This document shows positions 54,871 to 63,641 of a stretch of DNA of 64,000 nt, piece after piece (position 1 is the stretch's first letter; each line of letters begins with the position of its first letter). Both the position numbers and the translations under genes were made by a program. Source of the stretch: RHLJ01 sp965242845 (GTDB lineage: Bacteria; Bacteroidota; Rhodothermia; Balneolales; Balneolaceae); contig CBDETC010000002.1 in assembly GCA_965242845.1 (NCBI GenBank), forward strand, positions 620,001-684,000. The letters run 5' to 3'. The notes under the pieces were generated by a model. That model saw only the letters and a program-made list of their open reading frames with translations, was not told where the DNA came from and searched no databases.

Positions 54871-56184
54871 TTAAGCCCTGCGGCTTCGTCCTTTGATCTT
54901 TCCTGTTTTCATGAAACCATCATAATGACGCATCATCAAATGGCTCTCAATCTGTTGCAGTGTATCCAATGCCACCCCTACAATAATCAATAGACTTGTT
55001 CCACCATAGAAGAGGGCAAATCCTGGAGTAACTCCAAAGTTGATTACGATAGCAGGAAGAATTGCTACAAAAGAAAGAAATAGTGAACCCGGAAGGGTAA
55101 TTTTTGTCAAAATATTATCAATGAACTCTACGGTAGATTTTCCTGGGCGAACTCCCGGGATAAAGCCACCTTGTCTTTTCATAGTATCTGCCATTTCCTT
55201 TGGATTGATGGCGATAGCTGTATAGAAAAATGTGAAAAACACACAGATAAAGAAGAATACTACTGAATAAAGGAATCCAGAGTAATCTACTGACCAAGCC
55301 GTTAACATCTGAATGGTTTCATTCTCCGGAAAGAAAGAACCAACCGTGCTTGGAATAAACATAATTGACTGTGCAAAAATGATTGGCATTACACCCGCTG
55401 CATTAACACGTAGTGGTAAGTATTGAGTTGTACCTCCATATACTTTTCTACCAACAACGCGCTTAGCATACTGTACAGGGATTTTTCTTGTCCCTTGAGT
55501 AAGTAATACCACCGCTGCAATTATGAGTACTAATACTGCAATCTCAATCAGTACGATGATCGCATTGCTTTTTGTAGTAACCTCATTAATCAGGTTGGCT
55601 GGTAGAACTGCAATAATTCCAATCATGATTATCAAGGAAATACCATTTCCAATTCCTCGATCTGTAATTCGTTCACCTAGCCACATCACAAATGCAGTAC
55701 CTGCGGTTAGTACAATAACTGAAGTAATTGTAAAGGCCACAGGGCTTACTACAATGGCTCCAGGAGCAGTTGCAATTAGGTTTATTGAAAACGCTATAGC
55801 CTGAAGCGCGGTAATACCTACTGTACCATATCGGGTAAGACGTGTGATTTTCCTTCTTCCTTCTTCACCTTCTCGCTGAAGTTTCTGGAAATAAGGAACA
55901 ACCGCCCCCATTAACTGAATGATGATAGATGCTGTAATGTATGGCATGATTCCCAAAGCAAATACCCCTGCCCTCGAGAATGCTCCACCTACAAACATAT
56001 CAAACAATCCAAGCAGACTGTTTGCTCCACCAGCAGTGGAATCTAGTAGCGCGTTAGCATCAACCCCTGGTAAGGTGATATAACTTCCAATTCGATAAAC
56101 CATTAAGATTCCTACGGTGTAGAAAATCCTGTTTTTCAGGTCTTCGATTTTAAAGATGTTGCGGAAATTTTCTATCAGACTCAT
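54871..56184 (-). CDS. secY: Preprotein translocase subunit SecY
   Basis: 437 residues with ten transmembrane helices. The plug and early signature GIMPYITASIIIQLMGAVVP, later RITDRGIGNGISLIIMIGI, and the cytoplasmic loop RKIPVQYAKRVVG are typical. The C-terminal tail ends in KIKGRSRRA. It is the channel through which all signal-peptide proteins in this window are exported. Located between rplO (16 nt) and map. Confidence 0.98.
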   Translation of the reverse strand: MSLIENFRNIFKIEDLKNRIFYTVGILMVYRIGSYITLPGVDANALLDSTAGGANSLLGLFDMFVGGAFSRAGVFALGIMPYITASIIIQLMGAVVPYFQKLQREGEEGRRKITRLTRYGTVGITALQAIAFSINLIATAPGAIVVSPVAFTITSVIVLTAGTAFVMWLGERITDRGIGNGISLIIMIGIIAVLPANLINEVTTKSNAIIVLIEIAVLVLIIAAVVLLTQGTRKIPVQYAKRVVGRKVYGGTTQYLPLRVNAAGVMPIIFAQSIMFIPSTVGSFFPENETIQMLTAWSVDYSGFLYSVVFFFICVFFTFFYTAIAINPKEMADTMKRQGGFIPGVRPGKSTVEFIDNILTKITLPGSLFLSFVAILPAIVINFGVTPGFALFYGGTSLLIIVGVALDTLQQIESHLMMRHYDGFMKTGKIKGRSRRA

Positions 56185-56200
56185 TCGTCGTTAATTCCGG

Positions 56201-56653
56201 TTATTTAATAATGGTTACAGTTCCGCCTGCTTTTTCTACTTTTTCGATAGCAGATTTGCTGGCAGCGTGTACTTCAATTTCAATTTTGTCCTTGAACTCA
56301 CCTGTTCCAAGAACTTTAACTAGATCTTTGTTGTGAGCTAGTCCAGCTCCAACCAAATCAGCTAATGTAATAGTCGCCTCAAGCTTACCAGCTTCGATAT
56401 ACTCGCTGATGGTTCTAAGATTGATTGGGCGATACTCCACACGGTTCGGGTTTTTAAAACCGAATTTTGGAATACGTCGTTGAAGAGGCATTTGACCACC
56501 TTCAAACCAGGCTCTTCTAGAGTAACCTGATCTGGACTTTTGTCCATTCATTCCACGACCTGATTCCTGTCCTTTTCCTGAACCCTCTCCACGACCAACG
56601 CGCTTTGAGTTTTTCTTATTTGGAGCAGGAGCTTTTAAATTACTTAAATCCAT
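56201..56653 (-). CDS. rplO: Ribosomal protein L15
   Basis: 150 residues. Start MDLSNLKAPAPNKKNSKRVG, then the Gly/Arg-rich GRGEGSGKGQESGRGMNGQK, PLQRRIPKFGFKN and the C-terminal fold with IEVHAASKSAIEKVEKAGG. It directly follows rpsE by 20 nt; the rpmD gene that usually lies between them is absent. Confidence 0.98.
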   Translation of the reverse strand: MDLSNLKAPAPNKKNSKRVGRGEGSGKGQESGRGMNGQKSRSGYSRRAWFEGGQMPLQRRIPKFGFKNPNRVEYRPINLRTISEYIEAGKLEATITLADLVGAGLAHNKDLVKVLGTGEFKDKIEIEVHAASKSAIEKVEKAGGTVTIIK

Positions 56654-56673
56654 AGTTCAAATAGTTATCGGTA

Positions 56674-57198
56674 TTAACCTTCAAATACTTTATTCAGAGA
56701 AACGCCTCTTCGCTGAGCCACTTCTACCGGATCTGTTAATTCTTTCAATGCCTGGAATGCAGCCTTCACCATGTTGTGTGGGTTAGAAGAACCCTGAGAC
56801 TTTGAAAGAATATTGTGAACACCAGCCACATCAAGTAAGTTTTTAACGGCACCACCTGCAATTACACCGGTACCTTCAGATGCAGGGCGTAATAATACTT
56901 TCCCAGCTCCTGCCTTACCAACTACCGGATGGTAGATACTTTTACTTGCAGTAAGAGGTATTCTAATAAGATTCTTCTTAGCGTTGTCGAAGCCTTTTTG
57001 GATAGCATCAGATACTTCATTTGCTTTTCCAAGACCATGACCAACTACTCCATTGCCATCACCAACTACTACAATGGCGTTGAAGCTAAATCGGCGTCCA
57101 CCTTTTACTACTTTAGCTACACGATTAACGTGAACCAGCTTCTCCTCAAGGTTGAGGTTTGCTGCTGGGATAGATTGTTTTCTTCTTACTTTAGGCAT
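56674..57198 (-). CDS. rpsE: Ribosomal protein S5
   Basis: 174 residues. LEEKLVHVNRVAKVVKGGRR, FSFNAIVVVGDGNGVVGHGL, then LLRPASEGTGVIAGGAVKNL and the helix HNMVKAAFQALKEL. S5 helps fidelity at the decoding centre. It follows rplR by 17 nt. Confidence 0.98.
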   Translation of the reverse strand: MPKVRRKQSIPAANLNLEEKLVHVNRVAKVVKGGRRFSFNAIVVVGDGNGVVGHGLGKANEVSDAIQKGFDNAKKNLIRIPLTASKSIYHPVVGKAGAGKVLLRPASEGTGVIAGGAVKNLLDVAGVHNILSKSQGSSNPHNMVKAAFQALKELTDPVEVAQRRGVSLNKVFEG

Positions 57199-57215
57199 TA
57201 CTTAGTCCGATTCTT

Positions 57216-57551
57216 TTAAAAGTCTAATCCACCTTCACGGGCACCTTCGGCAGCCGCTTTGATAATTCCATGGTACTGGTATCCACTTCTGTCGAATACC
57301 GCTGTGTTAATTCCTTTGTCCTGAGCAGCTTTTGCTAGTTCAGTTCCGGCTTGTTTTGCTTTATCAACACCAGCTTCAGTTTTGTTTGAAGCAAGCGTTA
57401 CTCCAGCTGCATCATCAATCAGTTGCAGGTAAGTAAACTTGTTACTTTTATACACGCTTAATCTTGGCCTTTCTGCGGTACCTTTTACAGTAGCACGGAT
57501 TCGGGTTCTGATTTTATTCCTGCGCTCAGTTTTTTTCTGATTCTTATTCAT
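57216..57551 (-). CDS. rplR: Ribosomal protein L18
   Basis: 111 residues, slightly short as usual for FCB L18. RRNKIRTRIRATVKGTAERP, RLSVYKSNKFTYLQLIDDAA and FDRSGYQYHGIIKAAAEGAR are the family signatures. It binds 5S rRNA together with L5. Gap to rplF is 10 nt. Confidence 0.98.
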   Translation of the reverse strand: MNKNQKKTERRNKIRTRIRATVKGTAERPRLSVYKSNKFTYLQLIDDAAGVTLASNKTEAGVDKAKQAGTELAKAAQDKGINTAVFDRSGYQYHGIIKAAAEGAREGGLDF

Positions 57552-57561
57552 TTCTTATTCC

Positions 57562-58116
57562 TTATTTAGCCGCTGATTTACCTGCTTTACGCCTAATCTG
57601 CTCACCAACGTACCGGATACCTTTTCCTTTGTATGGTTCTGGCTTTCTGAATGAGCGAATCTTTGCAGAAACCTGACCAACCAACTCTTTATCAATACCA
57701 GAAATAATAAGAATTGGGTTTTTGCTGGATTTAGTATCTACTTCAATTTTGATTCCTTGAGGCGGCACAAAAAAGATTGGGTGAGAATATCCAAGGTTTA
57801 ACTCAAGTACATCGCCACTCATTGCAGCTCTGAAACCCACACCAATGATTTCTAGTTTTTTAGTGTACCCTTCGGTAACTCCAACTACCATATTATTGAT
57901 AAGAGACCTGTACAAACCATGAAGTGCACGATCTGTTTTTTGCTCAGAATTTCTCTTTACAACAATTGTGTTCTCACTTTTTTCAACAGTGATGTTTGGA
58001 TGAACCTGAAGGCTGTTTTCGCCTTTGTCCCCTTTTACAGTGATAATGTTATCAGCACTAATGCTGAGTTCAACTTTATCAGGAAGGGCAACGGGTAATT
58101 TTCCTATACGAGACAT
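57562..58116 (-). CDS. rplF: Ribosomal protein L6
   Basis: 184 residues, two repeated alpha/beta domains. MSRIGKLPVALPDKVELSIS, LHGLYRSLINNMVVGVTEGY and the C-terminal signature RKPEPYKGKGIRYVGEQIRR. Located near the factor-binding region of the 50S subunit. It follows rpsH by 16 nt. Confidence 0.98.
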   Translation of the reverse strand: MSRIGKLPVALPDKVELSISADNIITVKGDKGENSLQVHPNITVEKSENTIVVKRNSEQKTDRALHGLYRSLINNMVVGVTEGYTKKLEIIGVGFRAAMSGDVLELNLGYSHPIFFVPPQGIKIEVDTKSSKNPILIISGIDKELVGQVSAKIRSFRKPEPYKGKGIRYVGEQIRRKAGKSAAK

Positions 58117-58132
58117 AGTTTAAATACTCTTT

Positions 58133-58525
58133 TTAGTAAACAGTACACAGTACTTCGCCGCCAACATTCAGTTTGCGAGCTTCTTTATCAGTCATTACAC
58201 CTTTTGAAGTAGATAAAATTACTACTCCTAGGCCGTTTTGAGAGCGTGGCACATCGGCTGCTCCGCTATACTTTCTTAATCCTGGCTTAGAAAATCTCTT
58301 AAGATCACGGATTACTGGTAATCCATAAGAATCGTATTTAAGAAACATTCTGATTACACCTTGCCTGCCATCTTCAATATCGATGAACTTTGAGATGTAT
58401 CCTTTGTCTACAAGGATTTTAGCCATAGCGCGCTTTAATTTGGAAGCAGGAACATCCACTTTTCGATGACCTGCGGTTTGCGCGTTTCTAATTCGAGTTA
58501 AAAAATCTGCTATCGGATCGTTCAT
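58133..58525 (-). CDS. rpsH: Ribosomal protein S8
   Basis: 130 residues. DPIADFLTRIRNAQTAGHRK and the C-terminal STSKGVMTDKEARKLNVGGE are the S8 signatures. In E. coli S8 is the translational repressor of the spc operon; whether that holds here is unknown. It follows rpsN by 6 nt. Confidence 0.98.
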   Translation of the reverse strand: MNDPIADFLTRIRNAQTAGHRKVDVPASKLKRAMAKILVDKGYISKFIDIEDGRQGVIRMFLKYDSYGLPVIRDLKRFSKPGLRKYSGAADVPRSQNGLGVVILSTSKGVMTDKEARKLNVGGEVLCTVY

Positions 58526-58531
58526 ATCAGT

Positions 58532-58801
58532 TTACCAACTTGCTTTTCTTACGCCAGGAATTTTTCCTTCCGAAGCTAATTCACGGAACTTGATTCGAGA
58601 AATACCATATCTCCCAATATATCCTCTACTACGTCCAGTGATGCTACACCGGTTTCTTACTCGAGTAGGGCTCGCATTTCGAGGGAGCTTTTGAAGAGCT
58701 TCGTAATCACCAGCTTCTTTTAAAGCAGCTCGCTTTTCAGCGAATTTCTCTACTGTTCTTTTTCTTTTCTCGTTTCTTGCTATCCAGGATTTCTTAGCCA
58801 T
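58532..58801 (-). CDS. rpsN: Ribosomal protein S14, zinc-free long form
   Basis: 89 residues. KKSWIARNEKRKRTVEKFAE and the C-terminal RCSITGRSRGYIGRYGISRI. Only one Cys of the CxxC...CxxC zinc set remains, so this is the C- long form typical of Bacteroidota. It lies between rplE and rpsH. Confidence 0.97.
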   Translation of the reverse strand: MAKKSWIARNEKRKRTVEKFAEKRAALKEAGDYEALQKLPRNASPTRVRNRCSITGRSRGYIGRYGISRIKFRELASEGKIPGVRKASW

Positions 58802-58815
58802 AATGGAATTTCGTA

Positions 58816-59367
58816 TTAATTTCTTCTTTTAAATGGCATTCCGAAGTGCTTAAGCAATGCTAAAGCTTCTTCATCAGTTTCTGCACTGGTTACGAACGTG
58901 ATGTCCATGCCATGCAGTTTTGTAACTTTATCAGTATCAATTTCAGGGAAAATGGTATGCTCTTTTACACCCATGGTGTAGTTACCACGCCCATCAAAGC
59001 TCTTATCAGGAATACCCTGAAAGTCACGAGTTCTTGGTAATGCCAGGTTGATAAATCTATCGAGGAATTCGAACATGATTCGTCCTCTTAGAGTAACCTT
59101 ACATCCAATCGGCATACCTTCTCTAAGTTTGAAGTTAGAGATCGACTTTTTTGCCTTGGTTGTTACTGGTTGCTGACCCGTAATAAGAGCCATGTTAGCA
59201 ACGATTGTATCAAGAGATTTTTTGTCTTGAATTGCCTCACCAGATCCAACATTAAGTACAATTTTCTGAAGCTTTGGAATAGCCATCACATTCTCATAGG
59301 CAAACTCTTCCTTAAGCTTAGGAGCAATCTCTTCTTTATAAAATGTATGTAGTCTTGCTTCTGCCAT
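58816..59367 (-). CDS. rplE: Ribosomal protein L5
   Basis: 183 residues. ENVMAIPKLQKIVLNVGSGE, TKAKKSISNFKLREGMPIGC and the C-terminal GMDITFVTSAETDEEALALL are typical. It binds 5S rRNA in the central protuberance. Gap to rplX is 12 nt. Confidence 0.98.
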   Translation of the reverse strand: MAEARLHTFYKEEIAPKLKEEFAYENVMAIPKLQKIVLNVGSGEAIQDKKSLDTIVANMALITGQQPVTTKAKKSISNFKLREGMPIGCKVTLRGRIMFEFLDRFINLALPRTRDFQGIPDKSFDGRGNYTMGVKEHTIFPEIDTDKVTKLHGMDITFVTSAETDEEALALLKHFGMPFKRRN

Positions 59368-59379
59368 TCTTATCTACAA

Positions 59380-59733
59380 TTATTTGTCTATGATTTCACC
59401 ACTGGTCTTCGCATAGCGTACCCAACGGCCTTTACCGTTTTCTTCGAGTCGCTTTCGACCAATTCTTGATGGCTCTCCGGTTGAAGGGTCCACTACCATC
59501 ACGTTAGAAACGTGAATAGGAGCTTCCTTTCGGATTCTTCCACCTTGTTGATTTTCTTGAGAAGGCTTCTCGTGGTGCGTTCTGATATTGATTCCTTCAA
59601 CAAGTACTCTGTCCTTGTCTGGAAATACCATTAGTACGCGGCCTTGTGTGCCTTTATCGTTACCGGCGAGTACAACTACGTTGTCGCCTTTTTTAACGTG
59701 TAATTTTCGTTGTGTATTGAACCTTCGTGGCAT
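59380..59733 (-). CDS. rplX: Ribosomal protein L24
   Basis: 117 residues with a KOW motif near the N-terminus (KGDNVVVLAGNDKGTQGRVL) and NIRTHHEKPSQENQQGGRIR. One of the two assembly-initiator proteins of the 50S subunit, near the peptide exit. Gap to rplN is 13 nt. Confidence 0.98.
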   Translation of the reverse strand: MPRRFNTQRKLHVKKGDNVVVLAGNDKGTQGRVLMVFPDKDRVLVEGINIRTHHEKPSQENQQGGRIRKEAPIHVSNVMVVDPSTGEPSRIGRKRLEENGKGRWVRYAKTSGEIIDK

Positions 59734-59746
59734 TACTCTAATCCTT

Positions 59747-60115
59747 TTAAAGTACTTCCGGAGCTAGGGACACAATCTTCATGTAGCTCTTCTCACGAAG
59801 TTCGCGAGCTACAGGGCCAAAAATACGTGTACCTACCGGTTCCTGATCTTTGTTAATAACTACTGCGGCGTTTTCATCAAAGCGGATATAACTTCCGTCT
59901 TTTCGCCTGAATTCTTTTTTCGTTCTCACGATAACAGCCTTTATTACATCACCCTTCTTAACGTTACCGCCAGGGAGTGCTGTTTTAACTGAAGCAGAGA
60001 TGATATCACCTACTCGAGCGTATCTTCTTCTTGAATCACCAAGAACTTTGATACACATGATCTTTTTCGCTCCGCTGTTATCTGCTGTGTTTAATACTGT
60101 TTGAGTCTGAATCAT
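59747..60115 (-). CDS. rplN: Ribosomal protein L14
   Basis: 122 residues. MIQTQTVLNTADNSGAKKIM, GDIISASVKTALPGG and GTRIFGPVARELREKSYMKI are the conserved L14 blocks. It forms part of an intersubunit bridge. It follows rpsQ by 18 nt. Confidence 0.98.
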   Translation of the reverse strand: MIQTQTVLNTADNSGAKKIMCIKVLGDSRRRYARVGDIISASVKTALPGGNVKKGDVIKAVIVRTKKEFRRKDGSYIRFDENAAVVINKDQEPVGTRIFGPVARELREKSYMKIVSLAPEVL

Positions 60116-60133
60116 CGTTTCTTCCTAAACCTC

Positions 60134-60409
60134 TTATTTAGCTTTTTCAACGATTTCAACCAGTCTCCAGGTCTTTCTTTTAGAAAGCGGACGAGTTGAC
60201 ATGATTCGAACGGTATCACCGATACCAGCTTCGTTGTTTTCATCATGAGCCATGTACTTGGTAGTCTTGGTGATGAATTTCCCATAAATAGGGTGCTTCA
60301 CCTGGCGATCTACAGCGATGGTGATGCTTTTCTCCATCTTGTCGCTAACTACCCGGCCGGTTCTTTCACGGCGTTGTGCTCTTTCAATATTCTGTGCGTT
60401 TTCTGCCAT
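60134..60409 (-). CDS. rpsQ: Ribosomal protein S17
   Basis: 91 residues from ATG 60409, with AGGA eight bases upstream; a TTG at 60415 is in frame but too close to that element. The OB-fold signature RRERTGRVVSDKMEKSITIA and KRKTWRLVEIVEKAK are present. It binds helix 11 of 16S. It follows rpmC by 17 nt. Confidence 0.97.
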   Translation of the reverse strand: MAENAQNIERAQRRERTGRVVSDKMEKSITIAVDRQVKHPIYGKFITKTTKYMAHDENNEAGIGDTVRIMSTRPLSKRKTWRLVEIVEKAK

Positions 60410-60426
60410 AGTCAAAATCCTGCTGA

Positions 60427-60624
60427 TTACTCAGCACTTCTTTTTTCGTTCAAAATGGTTTTCAAACGTGCAATCTCACGTCTGTGACTTTTAATACGAG
60501 CAGGATTTTCGAGCTGCCCGGTAACAGATTTAGAAAAACGAAGGTTTTGAAGAGCAGACTGCTCGTCTTTTACTCTGGTTTCTAATTCTGTAGTAGATAA
60601 ATCTCTTAATTCATGTGCTTTCAT
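60427..60624 (-). CDS. rpmC: Ribosomal protein L29
   Basis: 65 residues, a two-helix protein: MKAHELRDLSTTELETRVKD and ENPARIKSHRREIARLKTIL. It sits by the peptide exit tunnel and contributes to the trigger factor/SRP site. It lies between rplP (10 nt) and rpsQ. Confidence 0.97.
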   Translation of the reverse strand: MKAHELRDLSTTELETRVKDEQSALQNLRFSKSVTGQLENPARIKSHRREIARLKTILNEKRSAE

Positions 60625-60634
60625 TTCTTCCTCC

Positions 60635-61054
60635 TTATCCGTTTAGGTCTCTACGAACCACGAATTTAGTTTTGATTGGAAGTTTGTGAGCAGCTCTTCT
60701 CATCGCTTCACGAGCTCTGTCTTCAGATACTCCAGCGATTTCAAACATGATACGTCCTGGTTTTACCACAGCTACCCAGTGATCCAAGGCACCTTTACCT
60801 TTACCCATACGAGTTTCAGCAGGCTTGCTTGTCATTGGTCGGTCCGGGAAAATTCGAATGAAGGTCTGACCATCACGTTGAAGAGAACGTGCGATTGCGA
60901 TACGACATGCTTCAATTTGTCGAGAAGTGATGAACTTAGGCTCCAGTGCTTTCAAAGCGAAATCACCAAAGTTAATCAGATGACCTCTGTTGGAGTTGCC
61001 TTTAAGTTTATCGCGATGTACTCGACGTCGTTTTACTCTTTTTGGTTCTAACAT
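60635..61054 (-). CDS. rplP: Ribosomal protein L16
   Basis: 139 residues. MLEPKRVKRRRVHRDKLKGN, FGDFALKALEPKFITSRQIE, FPDRPMTSKPAETRMGKGKG. It contacts the A-site tRNA elbow. Gap to rpsC is 10 nt. Confidence 0.98.
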   Translation of the reverse strand: MLEPKRVKRRRVHRDKLKGNSNRGHLINFGDFALKALEPKFITSRQIEACRIAIARSLQRDGQTFIRIFPDRPMTSKPAETRMGKGKGALDHWVAVVKPGRIMFEIAGVSEDRAREAMRRAAHKLPIKTKFVVRRDLNG

Positions 61055-61064
61055 CGTTACTTAC

Positions 61065-61826
61065 CTATCCGTTGTTATTGTTCGCACGGTTTCTGTTTCT
61101 TCGGCGTCTGTTATTTCTACGATCGCCTTTATCGCCACCTCTTCTTCCTCTAGAAGAGTCAGCTTCTTGTTTATTTTGAGCTCCAGGAGTCAAATCAACA
61201 TCTCCAATAATCTCACCTTTGTAGATCCAAACACTTACTCCAATTGCACCATAAATGGTGTTCGAAGTAGCTGTTGAATAATCAATATCAGCTCTTAGTG
61301 TATGTAGAGGAATCTGTCCTTCTTTGTATTGCTCTGTTCTTGCCATCTCAGCACCGCCAAGTCGACCAGCACATGCAACCTTAATTCCTTTTGCTCCCAT
61401 TCTCATTGCAGAAGCAATAGCAGTTTTCATAGCTCTTCTGAAAGAAACACGAGCCTGAAGTTGTTGCGCGATGTTCTGAGCAACTAAACTTGCATCAAGT
61501 TCAGGACGCTTAATCTCGCTCACGTTAATCTGAACTTCTTTGCTTGTAATTTTCTTTAACTCTTCGCGGAGTAATTCGATCTGCTCTCCACCTTTCCCGA
61601 TAATCACACCAGGACGGCTTGTTCTGAGAGTAAGAAGAATTCTTTTTGGAGTACGCTCGATCACTACTTTAGAAAGTCCACCGTTTCTTAAGCGGGTTCT
61701 TAAATATTCGCGAAGCTTTGTGTCTTCAAGCACTAGCGCAGGCTGGTTGTCTTCTGAGTACCAGTTAGAATCCCAACCGCGAATAATTCCTAGTCTAAAA
61801 CCAATTGGATTTGTTTTTTGTCCCAA
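61065..61826 (-). CDS. rpsC: Ribosomal protein S3
   Basis: 253 residues. MGQKTNPIGFRLGIIRGWDS, a type II KH domain with RPGVIIGKGGEQIELLREEL, and the C-terminal domain GRLGGAEMARTEQYKEGQIP. The last 35 residues are a basic Arg/Asn-rich tail (RNNRRRRNRNRANNNNG), longer than in E. coli. It helps open mRNA at the entry channel. Gap to rplV is 12 nt. Confidence 0.98.
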   Translation of the reverse strand: MGQKTNPIGFRLGIIRGWDSNWYSEDNQPALVLEDTKLREYLRTRLRNGGLSKVVIERTPKRILLTLRTSRPGVIIGKGGEQIELLREELKKITSKEVQINVSEIKRPELDASLVAQNIAQQLQARVSFRRAMKTAIASAMRMGAKGIKVACAGRLGGAEMARTEQYKEGQIPLHTLRADIDYSTATSNTIYGAIGVSVWIYKGEIIGDVDLTPGAQNKQEADSSRGRRGGDKGDRRNNRRRRNRNRANNNNG

Positions 61827-61838
61827 GGTATTGCTCGT

Positions 61839-62216
61839 TTAATCGTTTGCCATTTCTACTTCACGTTTTGCAACCACTACTGTGATATGGCAAGAACGCT
61901 TATTTATGCGGTGAGCCCTTCCCTGCGGTGCAGGTTGAATTCTCTTAAGGGTTACGCCTTCATTTACATAGATAGTTTTGATGTACAAATTTTCATCATC
62001 AAAACGCTCTTCCTGAAATTTATCTCTCAGGTTTGCTGCAGCCGACTTAATCACTTTTGCTACTTCAGCTGCTGAACCTTTTTTAGTGAATTCAAGCCTT
62101 TTCAAAGCTTTATCCACCTGAGCGCCACGTACTGCATCAGCAACTAGCCTCACTTTACGAGGAGCTCTTCTTAAATGTCGTTGTATGGCTCTTGCCTCAA
62201 ATACTGGAGTATCCAT
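61839..62216 (-). CDS. rplV: Ribosomal protein L22
   Basis: 125 residues. ARAIQRHLRRAPRKVRLVAD, then KVIKSAAANLRDKF and the loop and end VTLKRIQPAPQGRAHRINKR that reaches into the exit tunnel and includes macrolide-resistance positions. Gap to rpsS is 10 nt. Confidence 0.98.
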   Translation of the reverse strand: MDTPVFEARAIQRHLRRAPRKVRLVADAVRGAQVDKALKRLEFTKKGSAAEVAKVIKSAAANLRDKFQEERFDDENLYIKTIYVNEGVTLKRIQPAPQGRAHRINKRSCHITVVVAKREVEMAND

Positions 62217-62226
62217 TTACTCTACC

Positions 62227-62496
62227 TTATTTAGCTTTTTTCATTGGATGCCCACGGAAAGTTCGTGTTGGTGCAAATTCACCAAGTTTATGACCTACCA
62301 TGTTTTCTGTTACAAATACCGGAATGAACTGCTTGCCGTTATGAACAGCTAGCGTTAGTCCGATAAAGTCCGGAGTTATCAGAGAACTTCTAGACCAGGT
62401 TTTGATCACTTTTTTGCTTCCGCTTTCTTGAGCTTCATCAATTTTTCGTTGAAGCTTGTAATGAACAAAAGGCCCTTTTTTTAATGAGCGTGGCAT
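62227..62496 (-). CDS. rpsS: Ribosomal protein S19
   Basis: 89 residues. MPRSLKKGPFVHYKLQRKID, TWSRSSLITPDFIGLTLAVH and VGHKLGEFAPTRTFRGH. It lies in the 30S head next to S13. Gap to rplB is 11 nt. Confidence 0.98.
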   Translation of the reverse strand: MPRSLKKGPFVHYKLQRKIDEAQESGSKKVIKTWSRSSLITPDFIGLTLAVHNGKQFIPVFVTENMVGHKLGEFAPTRTFRGHPMKKAK

Positions 62497-62507
62497 ACTT
62501 TCTATTC

Positions 62508-63338
62508 TTATTTCTTAGCGTTTCTTCTTCTGATGATGTACTTATTCGACAGCTTCTTACGGTCTCTGGTCTTTTTACCTTTAGCCATTTGACCCCATGG
62601 AGAACGTGGATGTCCACCAGAAGCTTTACCTTCACCACCACCCATCGGGTGATCTACCGGGTTCATCGCAACACCACGAGTTTGTGGGCGACGACCTAAC
62701 CAACGGCTTCTTCCTGCCTTACCAATGGTAGTGTTCATATGATCCGGGTTACTGGTAGTACCAACCGTTGCAAGGCAACGTCCCAAAATCAATCTCACTT
62801 CACCAGAAGGAAGCTTTACACTTACATACTTTTCCTGCTTACCTAACAGCTGAGCTACAGTCCCTGCACTTCGGCAAAGAATTGCTCCGCGGCCTGGCTC
62901 AAGCTCAATGTTATGAATGAATGTACCAGGAGGCATATGTCTCAATTCAAGAGCGTTTCCTAAATCTGGAGAAACTTTTGAACCAGACATTACTGAATCA
63001 CCTACTTTTAATCCGTTAGGAGCGATGATGTATCTCTTTTCTCCATCCGCATAAGCTAAAAGAGCAATTCTTGCCGTACGATTTGGATCGTATTCAATAG
63101 TCTGAACTTTAGCCGGGATATCAAATTTGTTTCGTTTGAAATCGATTACCCTGTAACGACGCTTGTGTCCTCCTCCTCTATGACGAGAAGTTTTACGTCC
63201 ATGATGGTTACGACCACCTGATTTACCAATACCAACAGTAAGGGATTTTACCGGCTTGTCAGCAGTAACATCATCAAACACAGGAGCTATTCTGTGTCGG
63301 GTACCGGGAGTAATAGGTTTTAATTTCCTTGTTGCCAT
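62508..63338 (-). CDS. rplB: Ribosomal protein L2
   Basis: 276 residues, usual length. GRNHHGRKTSRHRGGGHKRR, YDPNRTARIALLAYADGEKR, and the conserved MNPVDHPMGGGEGKASGGHP near the peptidyl transferase centre. Gap to rplW is 12 nt. Confidence 0.98.
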   Translation of the reverse strand: MATRKLKPITPGTRHRIAPVFDDVTADKPVKSLTVGIGKSGGRNHHGRKTSRHRGGGHKRRYRVIDFKRNKFDIPAKVQTIEYDPNRTARIALLAYADGEKRYIIAPNGLKVGDSVMSGSKVSPDLGNALELRHMPPGTFIHNIELEPGRGAILCRSAGTVAQLLGKQEKYVSVKLPSGEVRLILGRCLATVGTTSNPDHMNTTIGKAGRSRWLGRRPQTRGVAMNPVDHPMGGGEGKASGGHPRSPWGQMAKGKKTRDRKKLSNKYIIRRRNAKK

Positions 63339-63350
63339 GTATCTCTAATC

Positions 63351-63641
63351 TTAGATTTCGCTAAAGAAATCGATTTCACCTTCTTTAATTGTCACAATTG
63401 CCTTCTTCCAGGTAGCAGTTCTACCTGCCTGGAACCCACTTCTGGTGTATCGGCCTTTAGGCTTAGAAGGCATGATCAATGTGTTCACTTTAGCTACTTT
63501 TACACCAGGGTAATGAGACTCAATAGCCTCTTTAATTTCTGGCTTGGTAGCTTTTTTTGCTACTTCAAAAGTGAACTTATTCTCAGTCTCAGAAAGACGA
63601 CTTAATTTTTCAGTAATAACAGGTCTGATTAAAATACTCAT
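63351..63641 (-). CDS. rplW: Ribosomal protein L23
   Basis: 96 residues. ILIRPVITEKLSRLSETENK, FEVAKKATKPEIKEAIESHY and VAKVNTLIMPSKPKGRYTRS. It is the docking site for trigger factor and SRP. Its start overlaps the end of rplD by 4 nt (ATGA), the tight coupling usual for these genes. Confidence 0.98.
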   Translation of the reverse strand: MSILIRPVITEKLSRLSETENKFTFEVAKKATKPEIKEAIESHYPGVKVAKVNTLIMPSKPKGRYTRSGFQAGRTATWKKAIVTIKEGEIDFFSEI

